A DNA stretch of 10,093 bases, from assembly GCA_014523525.1 (NCBI GenBank), contig JAATVL010000187.1, positions 1 through 10,093 of the forward strand. Direction: 5' to 3'. Under the pieces are notes generated by a model. It had not been told where the DNA came from and searched no databases. It saw nothing but the letters and a program-made list of their open reading frames with translations. The position numbers were made by a program, and so were the translations under genes. This DNA comes from Nitrososphaerales archaeon TH703. Its GTDB lineage: Archaea > Thermoproteota > Nitrososphaeria > Nitrososphaerales > Nitrososphaeraceae. Of the stretch, positions 1-6,668 are shown piece after piece (the stretch's first letter is position 1; each line of letters opens with the position of its first letter).

Positions 1-390
1 AAGTCACTAAAAGCTGTAAATTTTGCAATACAATACAAGTATAATCCTGAAGCTGTTAATCGTTTAGTAGGAACAATAAGTCTTAAGAATATAGATTCTG
101 ATAACAAGAAAGCAAATATGGGATATTGGATTGGAGAGCAATATTGGGGTAACGGGATAGCAACAGAGTCCGTAGAGCTAGTTATTAATTATGCGTTCTC
201 TGTTCTAGGATTAGAAGAAATTTGTGCATTTGTATATTCTGAAAATAAAGCTTCAATACGAGTCCTAGAAAAGAATGGAATGACAAAGAAAGAAGAGGTA
301 AATGAATATAACCAGATGTCTGGCAGATATAAAAATACAATCAAATTTGCGATACAAAGACGGTACAAAATGAACAAGCTGAAGTTCTAA
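1..390 (+). CDS. GNAT-family N-acetyltransferase (RimJ/RimL type), 5' truncated by window edge
   Basis: The frame is open from base 1 and closes with TAA, giving the last 129 residues of a GNAT acetyltransferase, which moves an acetyl group from acetyl-CoA to an amine. The ATG at 118 is internal, because the homologous-looking sequence runs on upstream of it (RLVGTISLKN, a GNAT core strand pattern). Motif A is visible as GYWIGEQYWGNGIATES, with the Q/R-x-x-G-x-G/A acetyl-CoA loop in the form WGNGIA. The classic late motif SENKASIRVLEKNGM follows, placing it in the RimJ/RimL-like branch that often acts on protein N-termini or small molecules. Full proteins of this branch are about 170-190 residues, so roughly 45-60 residues lie outside the window. 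The substrate cannot be told. The gene converges on the small frame and the phosphatase to its right. Confidence 0.93.
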   Translation, partial: KSLKAVNFAIQYKYNPEAVNRLVGTISLKNIDSDNKKANMGYWIGEQYWGNGIATESVELVINYAFSVLGLEEICAFVYSENKASIRVLEKNGMTKKEEVNEYNQMSGRYKNTIKFAIQRRYKMNKLKF

Positions 391-497
391 ATAATATTGA
401 GATTCTCAAATTTATTCTACTTTTCCCCACTCGGTTCTTCTAAACTCTTTTTATGATCAAATCCTGTGGGTTTCACCGTAATTATACTGTTTCAGTG

Positions 498-605
498 CTA
501 CCAGTGTTCTTGTAGAGGGACAAAAAACAAGGTACTTATCAGTACAATTCCTAATACCATTCCTACAACATAGATGTTTGATTTTACGTATTTCAAGATA
601 CTCAT
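498..605 (-). CDS. Candidate 35-residue single-span membrane peptide
   Basis: On the minus strand an ATG at 605 opens 35 codons ending in TAG at 498. The peptide starts MSILKYVKSNIYVVGMVLGI and continues with a hydrophobic stretch to FFVPLQEHW. It has a short basic N-terminus (Lys5, Lys8) followed by one span at about residues 11-30, which predicts N-in topology. It fills an otherwise unexplained gap between the acetyltransferase and the phosphatase and lies 139 bases downstream of the latter on the same strand. A weak TATA-like stretch (ACTATAGTA on the minus strand, near 635-643) lies about 33 bases before the start. No family is recognised. A chance frame of this length is quite possible; the orderly basic-then-hydrophobic layout is the main argument for it. 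Confidence 0.4.
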   Translation of the reverse strand: MSILKYVKSNIYVVGMVLGIVLISTLFFVPLQEHW

Positions 606-656
606 ACTATTCTTTCGGAGTACAGCTATTACTACTATAGTCAACACTTAAGCTGA

Positions 657-680
657 GAATTCATAATTGAATTTGAATTC
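657..680. repeat. 7-bp inverted repeat GAATTCA/TGAATTC
   Basis: GAATTCA at 657-663 and TGAATTC at 674-680 are perfect inverted copies separated by 10 bases. They lie between the phosphatase terminator region and the candidate small membrane peptide, upstream of that peptide on the minus strand. This could be an operator or a chance AT-rich repeat. The arms are AT-rich, so a hairpin would be weak. Confidence 0.3.
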
Positions 681-726
681 TACACATCAAGTTTGCTAAT
701 ATATTCTTGGAATACCAAAGATATAA

Positions 727-736
727 TAAAAAAATT
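727..736 (-). terminator. Oligo-T terminator after the phosphatase gene
   Basis: On the minus strand a run of seven T residues (728-734) follows the TGA stop of the phosphatase gene by about ten bases, after CCCTAA. Archaeal RNA polymerase commonly terminates at oligo-T runs without a hairpin, so this is a likely 3' end. Confidence 0.55.
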
Positions 737-744
737 AGGGTGGT

Positions 745-2370
745 TCATTTATTCTGGTTAATGTTTTGATGAGGGATGAGATCCATGTGTGAATCGGGTC
801 GTGGAAGACCATCCTCTCCTATTATTGAAGCAGTTAGGTGAATTAAGCCATCCATACCTTTGTGGATTTTGAAATATGCAAAGTTGTAGATTCCTCCTTC
901 AACATACAAGGTGGTGGGTTGAAAGGTGGGATCAAATTTGGGAAGTGGAATTCCTGGTATACCAAAACGAATAGCACTTAGTGGGCCGCAGACAATCTCA
1001 TAGACATTAATTGGATCTCCATCGCCATTAACATCAGCGTTATACTTCAATATGGCAGGGAAATGAGCATCTGTAGTCACGAAGACTACATCATTGATGT
1101 TATGGTCATCTATGAACTTCATTAGATGCCGAAGTTCTCTTTCGAATCCAGTCTTGGAAGAAAAATCTGTATCTGTTCCATCTGCCCATCCATCTCTTCC
1201 AAACTTAGATGCGTTTGCGCCAGTTGGGATGGACATGGGAACATCACTGCTTATTATCTTCCATGTGGCATTCGAATTTGTCAATGATTCCTTTAACCAC
1301 GACAACTGATCCCCGCCTAGCAACGTTTTATTATTCTGTTCTGTGTCTGGAAGATCATTTCTACTTCTGTAAGACCTTGCATCTAAAATTAGGAGATCCA
1401 TGTCCTTTCCCCAGTGAAACAATCTATAGATTCTATCAGGATCGTGTTGGTTCCTTTCTATAGGAGAGAAATTAAAGAAGGTTTCTCTACCTGCTTGTAC
1501 AAGATTCTCGTATCCTGTCCTGTTCTTGTTTTGGGAATTCCAGTAAGTCCATTGAGATCCGAAATCATTAATGACTTCATGGTCATCCCATTGGATGTAC
1601 ATCGAGGTATTACCAAGAAATCCTTGTAAATGTGGGTCACCCCTGTTGTAAAGCCAATGTTTCAGATAGGTATCATAAACCTGAATTTGATTGTTCCAGT
1701 CAAGCTTTGAATCTGCAATTCCAGAGAAGTTTCCTGGAATATTCTGGCCACCATCTGGTCGTTCTTTAGGACAATCATTAATGGCATAGATCATATCACC
1801 ATTCTGTATGTAAAAGTCTGGCAATAGCGATTTCATTTTTTCAAATATCAAATATCCGTCCTTTACTTCACGGCAGAACTTTTGACCACCAATATCTGCA
1901 CCTAGTATGAAACTTATCGAATTACCACTAGAATTTGGATTTGGTGCAGTTCTGAACTTTCCCACAATAACTGAACTGTTAGTACGGTTATCCGTGCTAG
2001 AGAACCAGACTTTATAAAAGTACTTTGTGTTAGGATTAAGATCATCTATCTTTATTTTTCCTGCAAAATCTGTCGTATTATCAACCCGTTTTATTGTTGA
2101 ATTAGGATGAAGGAATGCTGAATTATTATCATATTTAATATGCATAATGGATTGATTATTAACCCTTGCCCATATCATTGCACTCTTATACGTGACATCT
2201 CCACTAGACACCCCCTCATTAATAAAAAGAGTAGGATTGTTTGTTGTCTGACCATGTAGTTGGGACGGTATATTAGTAATGTTGCCAATATTACCAATAA
2301 CTAGTATTGACAAAAGTATTGATGACAATAATCGATTTATCGAGTATTGTACCTCAATTTGCTTTTTCAT
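745..2370 (-). CDS. phoD: Secreted PhoD-type alkaline phosphatase / phosphodiesterase
   Basis: A 541-residue metallophosphoesterase of the PhoD family, expected to release phosphate from phosphodiesters or monoesters outside the membrane. Residues 1-42 look like a signal peptide or anchor (MKKQ then LLSSILLSILVIG). The PhoD N-terminal beta domain follows (about 50-145, with GVSSGDVTYKSAMIWARV), then the catalytic domain. Visible metal-site motifs are GAD (157-159), Cys166 five residues before Gly-Tyr at the place of the Fe-binding Cys of Bacillus PhoD, NGD (190-192), WDDHE (261-265), LDAR (329-332) and TTDAH (432-436). The frame is open up to 2514, but the ATG at 2370 is preferred because the signal peptide begins there; the 48 extra residues have no signal-like order. 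No tight operon partner is seen. The family call is secure; substrate and metal are inferred. Confidence 0.93.
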   Translation of the reverse strand: MKKQIEVQYSINRLLSSILLSILVIGNIGNITNIPSQLHGQTTNNPTLFINEGVSSGDVTYKSAMIWARVNNQSIMHIKYDNNSAFLHPNSTIKRVDNTTDFAGKIKIDDLNPNTKYFYKVWFSSTDNRTNSSVIVGKFRTAPNPNSSGNSISFILGADIGGQKFCREVKDGYLIFEKMKSLLPDFYIQNGDMIYAINDCPKERPDGGQNIPGNFSGIADSKLDWNNQIQVYDTYLKHWLYNRGDPHLQGFLGNTSMYIQWDDHEVINDFGSQWTYWNSQNKNRTGYENLVQAGRETFFNFSPIERNQHDPDRIYRLFHWGKDMDLLILDARSYRSRNDLPDTEQNNKTLLGGDQLSWLKESLTNSNATWKIISSDVPMSIPTGANASKFGRDGWADGTDTDFSSKTGFERELRHLMKFIDDHNINDVVFVTTDAHFPAILKYNADVNGDGDPINVYEIVCGPLSAIRFGIPGIPLPKFDPTFQPTTLYVEGGIYNFAYFKIHKGMDGLIHLTASIIGEDGLPRPDSHMDLIPHQNINQNK

Positions 2371-2586
2371 TTTATATGAAGGACAGAGTGAAAGTATTAT
2401 GAAAATATTTCTCAGGCTGGTGGCTACATAATGCAATTGATGCTGTTTTGTTGATATTTGAAATCGTGAAATTATGAATGATAGATTTATTTGTATTGTT
2501 AAGAGTACCGTCACTAAAAGTTGAGAATCCGCATCTTGCCATTCTATTTATTTTAGGTATCTTCGAGAGTAAAAAATTATTACCAA

Positions 2587-2632
2587 TACTGGTGGGTCGT
2601 TTAGGAAGTGATAGACAATTTACCCACCAGTA
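2587..2632. repeat. 11-bp perfect inverted repeat with 24-base spacer
   Basis: TACTGGTGGGT at 2587-2597 and ACCCACCAGTA at 2622-2632 are perfect inverted copies. The arms are GC-richer than their surroundings, so RNA or cruciform pairing would be fairly stable. The spacer has no clear further structure. It could be a hairpin in an untranslated leader or small RNA, a regulator site, or the end of a decayed mobile element. No transposase remnant was seen beside it. Confidence 0.6.
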
Positions 2633-2685
2633 GATGTACTTTTGTCTCGAACCTTTCATCAGATATGGACAGAGGAGGAGAGTTG

Positions 2686-2754
2686 ATGCACGCAGGCATA
2701 ACTACATCCTCGAAAGCCGTATCTGTGTTGGTGATACATCTATCTACAAGATAA
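2686..2754 (+). CDS. Doubtful 22-codon frame with strong Shine-Dalgarno, possibly a CBS-domain gene relic
   Basis: AGAGGAGG (2671-2678) lies seven bases before an ATG at 2686, the strongest Shine-Dalgarno match in the window. The frame reads MHAGITTSSKAVSVLVIHLS and stops at TAA after two more residues. The opening MHAGITT resembles the first strand of a CBS domain (typically M-H-x-G-x-x-T), so it could be the start of a decayed CBS gene. It could also be a leader peptide for the dehydrogenase gene about 100 bases downstream, or chance. No continuing CBS similarity could be followed in other frames. Confidence 0.2.
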   Translation: MHAGITTSSKAVSVLVIHLSTR

Positions 2755-2780
2755 TAAATAAGAATTCATGATCTTATTTA
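2755..2780. repeat. 9-bp inverted repeat upstream of the dehydrogenase promoter
   Basis: TAAATAAGA at 2755-2763 and TCTTATTTA at 2772-2780 pair perfectly around eight bases containing the palindrome TCATGA. The repeat ends six bases before the TATA-like box of the dehydrogenase gene. That is where archaeal activators or repressors often bind, so an operator is plausible. Confidence 0.4.
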
Positions 2781-2785
2781 AGCAA

Positions 2786-2842
2786 GATATAAAAACTGCA
2801 CTTGTTTTATTTGTGTATTCAGGTATCTGGGGGTTCAGAGGT
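2786..2842 (+). promoter_or_regulatory. TATA-like box and Shine-Dalgarno of the NDH-2-type gene
   Basis: GATATAAAAA at 2786-2795 matches an archaeal TATA box. Transcription would begin about 26 bases downstream, near 2815-2820, leaving a leader of about 35-40 bases. Within that leader GAGGT (2838-2842) complements the 16S rRNA tail and lies 12 bases before the ATG at 2855. This supports a leadered transcript starting at that ATG. Confidence 0.5.
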
Positions 2843-2854
2843 AATTAATTAATA

Positions 2855-4864
2855 ATGAAAGGCAAAGCTACGGAAATAAGAGTAGATTTTTCTCTTAAAC
2901 GCGAGGTATTCTTCGTAGTAATAGGGGCAATGTTGGGAGCCGTATCCATGCTTATTCCGACTGCATTTGAAGTTGGAATGGGTTTGCCTTATTATGTTAC
3001 ATGGGTAGCATTTGGGCATGTCATAGGAGTGCATTCCTCTAATGCGGCTTTTGCAGGAATAGCAATTCATACAATAACTGCAATTTCAATAGGCATTGTT
3101 ATCGGAGTTTTTCTCTATAAAACTGGAATTCTTAATATAAGTAAGCTTTCAAATGGTTTGCTTTATGGGTTATTCGCCGGTACTGTAGTCCTAATTATTT
3201 TTTTCATACCTGTCTACATGTTAATTTTGCAGCCAGAGATCAATCGTATTCTAACTACAATTATGCCAGAAACCTATGATGAATATGGTACAACATCATC
3301 TCACTATAGCTTCCCCTTGGTAATTGTAAGTTATATTATTATGCATCTTGTTTTTGGGATCATTGTAGGAGTAACTTCATCTGCTTTATCAATTAAATTT
3401 GGCAGCCGTTATAGGTGCACAAAATGTGATATTTCCTTTTCTAGGATCGATTCATACCAAAAACATGTAGAACTTGTTCATGGAGAAAAACCAATTCAAC
3501 AAATAAGGATTTTAATTTTGGGAGGTGGATTTGCAGGAATAGAAGTTTTGCGGCAGCTTCAAAAAGCATTTCAGAATGATATTAGTATTGACATAACACT
3601 GGTAAGCCGGGATAACTTTTTCCTCTTTACACCAATGCTTCCAGAAATATCCTCAGGCATGATAGAGACAAGGCATATAGTAACACCCCTGAGGGCATTT
3701 TGCAATAGAGCAAAATTTTATGAAACCGAGGTAGAGTCGGTTGATCTGGGGAACAAGCAAGTCGTTATAACTCATAGAATAGGAAAGCCTACAAACCCTA
3801 TCGAGTGGCGTAGTCATATATTGAAATACGATTATCTTGTCATATCGTTGGGAAGTGAAACAAACTTCTATGGTATCAGTGAAGCTGCTAAACAAGCATT
3901 CACTCTAAAGAGTCTTGGCGATGCCATAGTCTTACGCAATCATGTCATAAGCATGTTAGAACAGGCCGACATTGAACATGAAGATCTAGACCTTAGGAAA
4001 AGACTGTTGACTTTCGTTGTAGTTGGCGGAGGTTTTTCTGGTGTTGAAATTGTAGGCGAATTGAATGACTTTATATTAGATTCAATAAAATATTTTTACC
4101 ACAATCTGCAAAAATCATATGTAAGAATAATTCTAGTTAACTCGGGTGGAAGGATACTCCCCGAAGTAACAGAGGATCTAGCAGACTTTGCATTACAGAA
4201 GATAAGAAGAAATGGAGTTGAAGTGATTTTAAACACACGAGTGACTGAGATTACCTCAGACAACGTTAAACTAGATCAAGGAACTATTATCAGAACGCAA
4301 ACAATAATATGGGCTGGAGGAGGAAAGCCTCAAACCGTACTTTCGGCTCTTTCCTGTGATCACGACAAATCTGGTAGAATAATGACCAACAATTATCTTG
4401 AAGTTACTGGATTTACTGATAGTGTTATCGCCTTGGGTGACTGCGCTTGTGTCACAGACCCTAATACAGGGAAGCCTTATCCGCCAACTGCTCAACACGC
4501 ATTGAGACAGGGAAAGATTGCTGCAATCAATTTAATCTCTAAGATTAAGGGTAAAGAAAATCATAAAGAACCATTTGATTATAAGACAAAAGGAGTTATG
4601 ACGTTGATAGGAAAGAGAAATGGTGTTGGAATTATACTCGGGCATAAGGTTCATGGATTTGTGGCTTGGTGGTTTTGGCGCTCATACTATCTAGTTAATC
4701 TTCCTACAGTAGAAAAGAAACTGCGAGTTTCGGTGGACTGGATAATTGACTTATTCTTCAAGCGAGACGTAACCAGACTCAAAACACCTACAGAAGAAAT
4801 TGCTTTCAAGCCTAATATTTCCGATCGTTCCTTTACTAGCTCATCAGAATCTATCCAGAAATAG
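2855..4864 (+). CDS. NDH-2-type NAD(P)H:quinone oxidoreductase fused to four membrane spans and a C2H2 zinc finger
   Basis: A 669-residue protein in three parts. Residues 18-180 hold four predicted membrane spans (about 18-38, 65-88, 101-126, 153-179); the charge pattern places both ends in the cytoplasm. Residues 186-209 form a textbook C2H2 zinc finger: Tyr186, Cys188, Cys191, Phe195, Tyr201, His204, His209. From 217 on it is an NDH-2-like flavoprotein: FAD-binding ILGGGFAGIE (221-230), NAD(P)-binding VVGGGFSGVE (389-398), the second FAD contact IALGDCA (525-531) and the quinone-side PPTAQHA (543-549). The C-terminus (about 579-640) carries the aromatic and basic stretch that usually docks such enzymes to the membrane. 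The expected reaction is NAD(P)H oxidation with quinone reduction and no proton pumping. Usual NDH-2 enzymes have 400-450 residues, so the first ~210 are an addition. The flavoprotein call is strong; electron donor, acceptor and finger role are not known. Confidence 0.92.
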   Translation: MKGKATEIRVDFSLKREVFFVVIGAMLGAVSMLIPTAFEVGMGLPYYVTWVAFGHVIGVHSSNAAFAGIAIHTITAISIGIVIGVFLYKTGILNISKLSNGLLYGLFAGTVVLIIFFIPVYMLILQPEINRILTTIMPETYDEYGTTSSHYSFPLVIVSYIIMHLVFGIIVGVTSSALSIKFGSRYRCTKCDISFSRIDSYQKHVELVHGEKPIQQIRILILGGGFAGIEVLRQLQKAFQNDISIDITLVSRDNFFLFTPMLPEISSGMIETRHIVTPLRAFCNRAKFYETEVESVDLGNKQVVITHRIGKPTNPIEWRSHILKYDYLVISLGSETNFYGISEAAKQAFTLKSLGDAIVLRNHVISMLEQADIEHEDLDLRKRLLTFVVVGGGFSGVEIVGELNDFILDSIKYFYHNLQKSYVRIILVNSGGRILPEVTEDLADFALQKIRRNGVEVILNTRVTEITSDNVKLDQGTIIRTQTIIWAGGGKPQTVLSALSCDHDKSGRIMTNNYLEVTGFTDSVIALGDCACVTDPNTGKPYPPTAQHALRQGKIAAINLISKIKGKENHKEPFDYKTKGVMTLIGKRNGVGIILGHKVHGFVAWWFWRSYYLVNLPTVEKKLRVSVDWIIDLFFKRDVTRLKTPTEEIAFKPNISDRSFTSSSESIQK

Positions 4865-5038
4865 TGTGATAGATTGACCTGATTTCATTCACCATTTTCA
4901 CCTTTAGTACTCTTGAATTCCTGAGTTGATGAGTGATCACTATTGTCGCCGACGGGATAGATATCAGAATCAGATAACCTTGTTAAGTAACCAATGTTAA
5001 GTAAACATTATAACTTATCCTTACTCGCATAATGAATA
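4865..5038. promoter_or_regulatory. Upstream region of the cupredoxin gene with tandem repeats and TATA box
   Basis: A TATA-like CATTATAACTTA (5006-5017) is centred about 28 bases before the ATG at 5039, which fits a leaderless transcript. Just upstream TGTTAAGTAA occurs twice, at 4981-4990 and 4995-5004, with a 14-base period; this is a candidate activator site directly beside the TATA box. Further up there is a perfect palindrome AGTGATCACT at 4932-4941. No strong terminator of the preceding dehydrogenase gene is visible, only short pyrimidine stretches. Confidence 0.5.
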
Positions 5039-5572
5039 ATGATGAATAAGACAAAAGGCTTAGGGATACTAATTGTAGCAACATTCCTTTATATAGGATG
5101 GTTGAATCCATTAACTTCCGGACAAATGCACCAAATATTAAAACCTGCTTTAGGTCAGGGCATTGCTTACGCAATTAAGAGCCAACTCGTATCTTATGGT
5201 AGCATGAACACCGCCATCGCAAGTGGAAATAAGAACACCACGACTAGTGATAAAAACTTGCCATCCAATGCACTTCAATTGAGTGCTAACGAGAAGAAGG
5301 GAATCTACACATGGGCCAACAAGGAGGGTACGAATCCAATTCTAAACTTTAAACAAAATGCAGATAATGTCGTACAGTTAAAGAATCCAACTGACTCAGT
5401 ACATCAGCTGATCATAACCTCGGCAGGAAAGCGAGTTGCGTCTAGTGGTGATATAAAACCTGGAAAATCAGGAGAACTCTCATTTGCAAATGTTAACCAA
5501 GGAGAAACTCTAGAATACCATTGTTTGTATCATCCAAGTACGATGAAAGGGACAATAACAATTTCTTCCTAA
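5039..5572 (+). CDS. Membrane-anchored cupredoxin (plastocyanin-like blue copper protein)
   Basis: A 177-residue protein with an N-terminal signal or anchor (residues 6-23, GLGILIVATFLYIG), a low-complexity Ser/Thr/Asn linker (about 60-80) and a C-terminal cupredoxin domain (about 85-177). The type-1 copper ligands are all visible: His122 in DSVHQL, then Cys162, His165 and Met169 in CLYHPSTMKG. Such proteins shuttle electrons outside the membrane and stand in for cytochrome c in ammonia-oxidising archaea. Its place beside an NDH-2-type enzyme fits a respiratory role, but no shared transcript is shown. Either of two adjacent ATGs (5039, 5042) may be used. The cupredoxin call is firm; the redox partner is inferred. 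Confidence 0.94.
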   Translation: MMNKTKGLGILIVATFLYIGWLNPLTSGQMHQILKPALGQGIAYAIKSQLVSYGSMNTAIASGNKNTTTSDKNLPSNALQLSANEKKGIYTWANKEGTNPILNFKQNADNVVQLKNPTDSVHQLIITSAGKRVASSGDIKPGKSGELSFANVNQGETLEYHCLYHPSTMKGTITISS

Positions 5573-5582
5573 TTTTTTCTTT
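5573..5582 (+). terminator. Oligo-T terminator after the cupredoxin gene
   Basis: TTTTTTCTTT begins directly after the TAA stop of the cupredoxin gene, as expected for hairpin-free archaeal termination. If it works, the small membrane protein downstream needs its own promoter or lives on read-through. Confidence 0.55.
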
Positions 5583-5624
5583 AACAACTTAATATCTCAA
5601 TTCCTATAGAATGATATCATAAGC

Positions 5625-5828
5625 ATGTTATATACTAGATTGAGAGAAAGATGGAAATTCATTCTCTTGATTGGAGGATTGTGGCTCCTGTTCCTCTTTC
5701 CAATTCCTGTTTTACCCTTTTTGGGATATCACCTAGACAGAAATTCTCTAACTGCCCTGTACTTGGTTACTGTCATAGTATCAATACCATTTACATTGCT
5801 AGCGATATTTATGAATCATAAAAAGTGA
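5625..5828 (+). CDS. Small two-span membrane protein, unknown function
   Basis: A 67-residue protein with a basic start (MLYTRLRERWK), two hydrophobic spans (about 11-34 and 42-63) joined by the short loop GYHLDRNS, and a basic tail NHKK. The charges suggest that both ends face the cytoplasm. The first span is rich in Trp, Phe and Pro (GGLWLLFLFPIPVLPF), reminiscent of small accessory subunits of membrane transporters or oxidases, but no family can be named. It begins 52 bases after the cupredoxin stop on the same strand. TTAATATCTC at about 5587-5596 is a possible TATA box. A small partner protein of the neighbouring respiratory genes is a guess. Confidence 0.7.
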   Translation: MLYTRLRERWKFILLIGGLWLLFLFPIPVLPFLGYHLDRNSLTALYLVTVIVSIPFTLLAIFMNHKK

Positions 5829-5885
5829 ATGAAAAATAGACATCAAGACCAGAAAGTTTGAAAAACTCAATTAAGTCTCAGCTAA

Positions 5886-5900
5886 TCTTTATATGTATAA
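5886..5900 (+). promoter_or_regulatory. TATA-like box of the CBS-domain gene
   Basis: CTTTATATGTATAA lies about 30-40 bases before the TTG start at 5928. It predicts transcription from about 5915-5920 and so a very short leader. The match to the archaeal TATA consensus is good. Confidence 0.5.
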
Positions 5901-5927
5901 CAATTAATTCTATTTAGCGTAGACAAT

Positions 5928-6377
5928 TTGACAAAAATAGGTGATTTAATGACTGAAAAACTAGAGACTATTGAGACATCTTTATCTGCCCAAGAAGCAG
6001 CGATGAAAATGCGCGACAGAAATGTAAGTTCACTAGTAGTGATTGACGCTAACAGCAAAACAGTGGGCATAATAACAGAAAGAGATTTAGTAAGAAAGGT
6101 ATGTGTTCATGATGCGAGCAGTAAAGATACCTCAGTACGAGATATAATGTCTGATGCTCTAGTCACAACTGATGCGATATCGGAAGTGGGAGTAGCAGCT
6201 GATATAATGATACAAAATCAAGTCAGACATTTGCTTGTAGTAAAGGATGAAGACATAAACAAACCATTAGGCATAATTACACCTAGTGACTTAGCACGTT
6301 ATTTAAAAGAAAATTTGGATATTGATGATGTAAATGCTACAATAATTAAATCCTTAATAGAGACAGAAAAAGAGTAA
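5928..6377 (+). CDS. Tandem CBS-domain protein (adenosyl-nucleotide sensor)
   Basis: A 149-residue protein made almost wholly of two CBS domains, roughly residues 5-58 and 70-127. Each has the usual opening (KIGDLMT, SVRDIMS), the strand SSLVVID or HLLVVKD, and the closing GIITERDLVRK or GIITPSDLARYL. Paired CBS domains form a Bateman module that binds AMP, ATP, SAM or similar ligands and normally regulates a partner. No catalytic domain is attached, so the partner must be separate. The start is TTG at 5928; the first ATG (5949) would remove KIGDL and break the first strand, so TTG is preferred. The GTG or TTG codons further in are not better. The family is certain; ligand and target are unknown. 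Confidence 0.93.
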   Translation: MTKIGDLMTEKLETIETSLSAQEAAMKMRDRNVSSLVVIDANSKTVGIITERDLVRKVCVHDASSKDTSVRDIMSDALVTTDAISEVGVAADIMIQNQVRHLLVVKDEDINKPLGIITPSDLARYLKENLDIDDVNATIIKSLIETEKE

Positions 6378-6601
6378 GTATATAACCTTGTAAATTAATG
6401 GGCATAATTTAGAAAAATGTAGGCAACTAATAGTATTCAGACCTGAAATAGCGCACCTTATTATAATCAATTTTACTATCAATCTATGTTTAACTAAAAG
6501 CATTATGTGATTAAACCCGTTAGTAACCATTGTTGGTATTTAGAATTTTAAGAATTGATTACACGTTAAGAGAGAATATTATGACTAATTTTGCAAAGTA
6601 G

Positions 6602-6622
6602 AATTCAAATTTGGAATTTTTT
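6602..6622 (+). terminator. Possible hairpin plus T6 terminator
   Basis: AATTC (6602-6606) pairs with GAATT (6614-6618) around seven bases, and a run of six T residues spans 6617-6622. It lies about 225 bases after the CBS gene, so it would be a distant terminator. The stem is weak. Confidence 0.25.
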
Positions 6623-6668
6623 ACCTTTATCATTGATTTTAAATGTCACTTTCGCGTTAAGTATTAGT

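Larger units (their letters stand above)
2371..2854. other. Gene-poor 484-base intergenic region between divergent phosphatase and dehydrogenase genes
   Basis: This divergent gap should carry the promoters of both flanking genes. It holds an 11-bp inverted repeat (2587-2632), a strong Shine-Dalgarno-like GGAGG at 2674-2678 before a 22-codon frame (2686-2754), a 9-bp hairpin (2755-2780) and a TATA-like box (2786-2795). A 95-codon minus-strand frame at 2372-2659 overlaps the phosphatase upstream region; its composition is that of random AT-rich DNA and no family is recognised, so it is not called. For the phosphatase a TATA-like AAATATTTTCATAATA (minus strand, roughly 2397-2412) lies about 27-42 bases before the ATG. 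Confidence 0.5.

Noticed and set aside
2371..2514. 48-residue N-terminal extension of the phosphatase frame
   Set aside because: The signal peptide begins at the ATG at 2370; the extension lacks signal-peptide order and would place the signal inside the protein.
2372..2659. 95-codon minus-strand frame overlapping the phosphatase upstream region
   Set aside because: No motif or family is recognised, the composition looks random, it overlaps the longer form of the phosphatase frame and spans the inverted repeat at 2587-2632.
4921..4950. CTGA followed by TGATGA, resembling D' and C' boxes of a C/D guide RNA
   Set aside because: No matching outer C and D boxes were found at the required spacing.
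4865..5010. Minus-strand open stretch of about 40 codons with an acidic, Ser-rich translation (SDSDIYPVGDN and on)
   Set aside because: It has no start codon and no upstream continuation before a stop; it could be a gene relic but nothing supports that.
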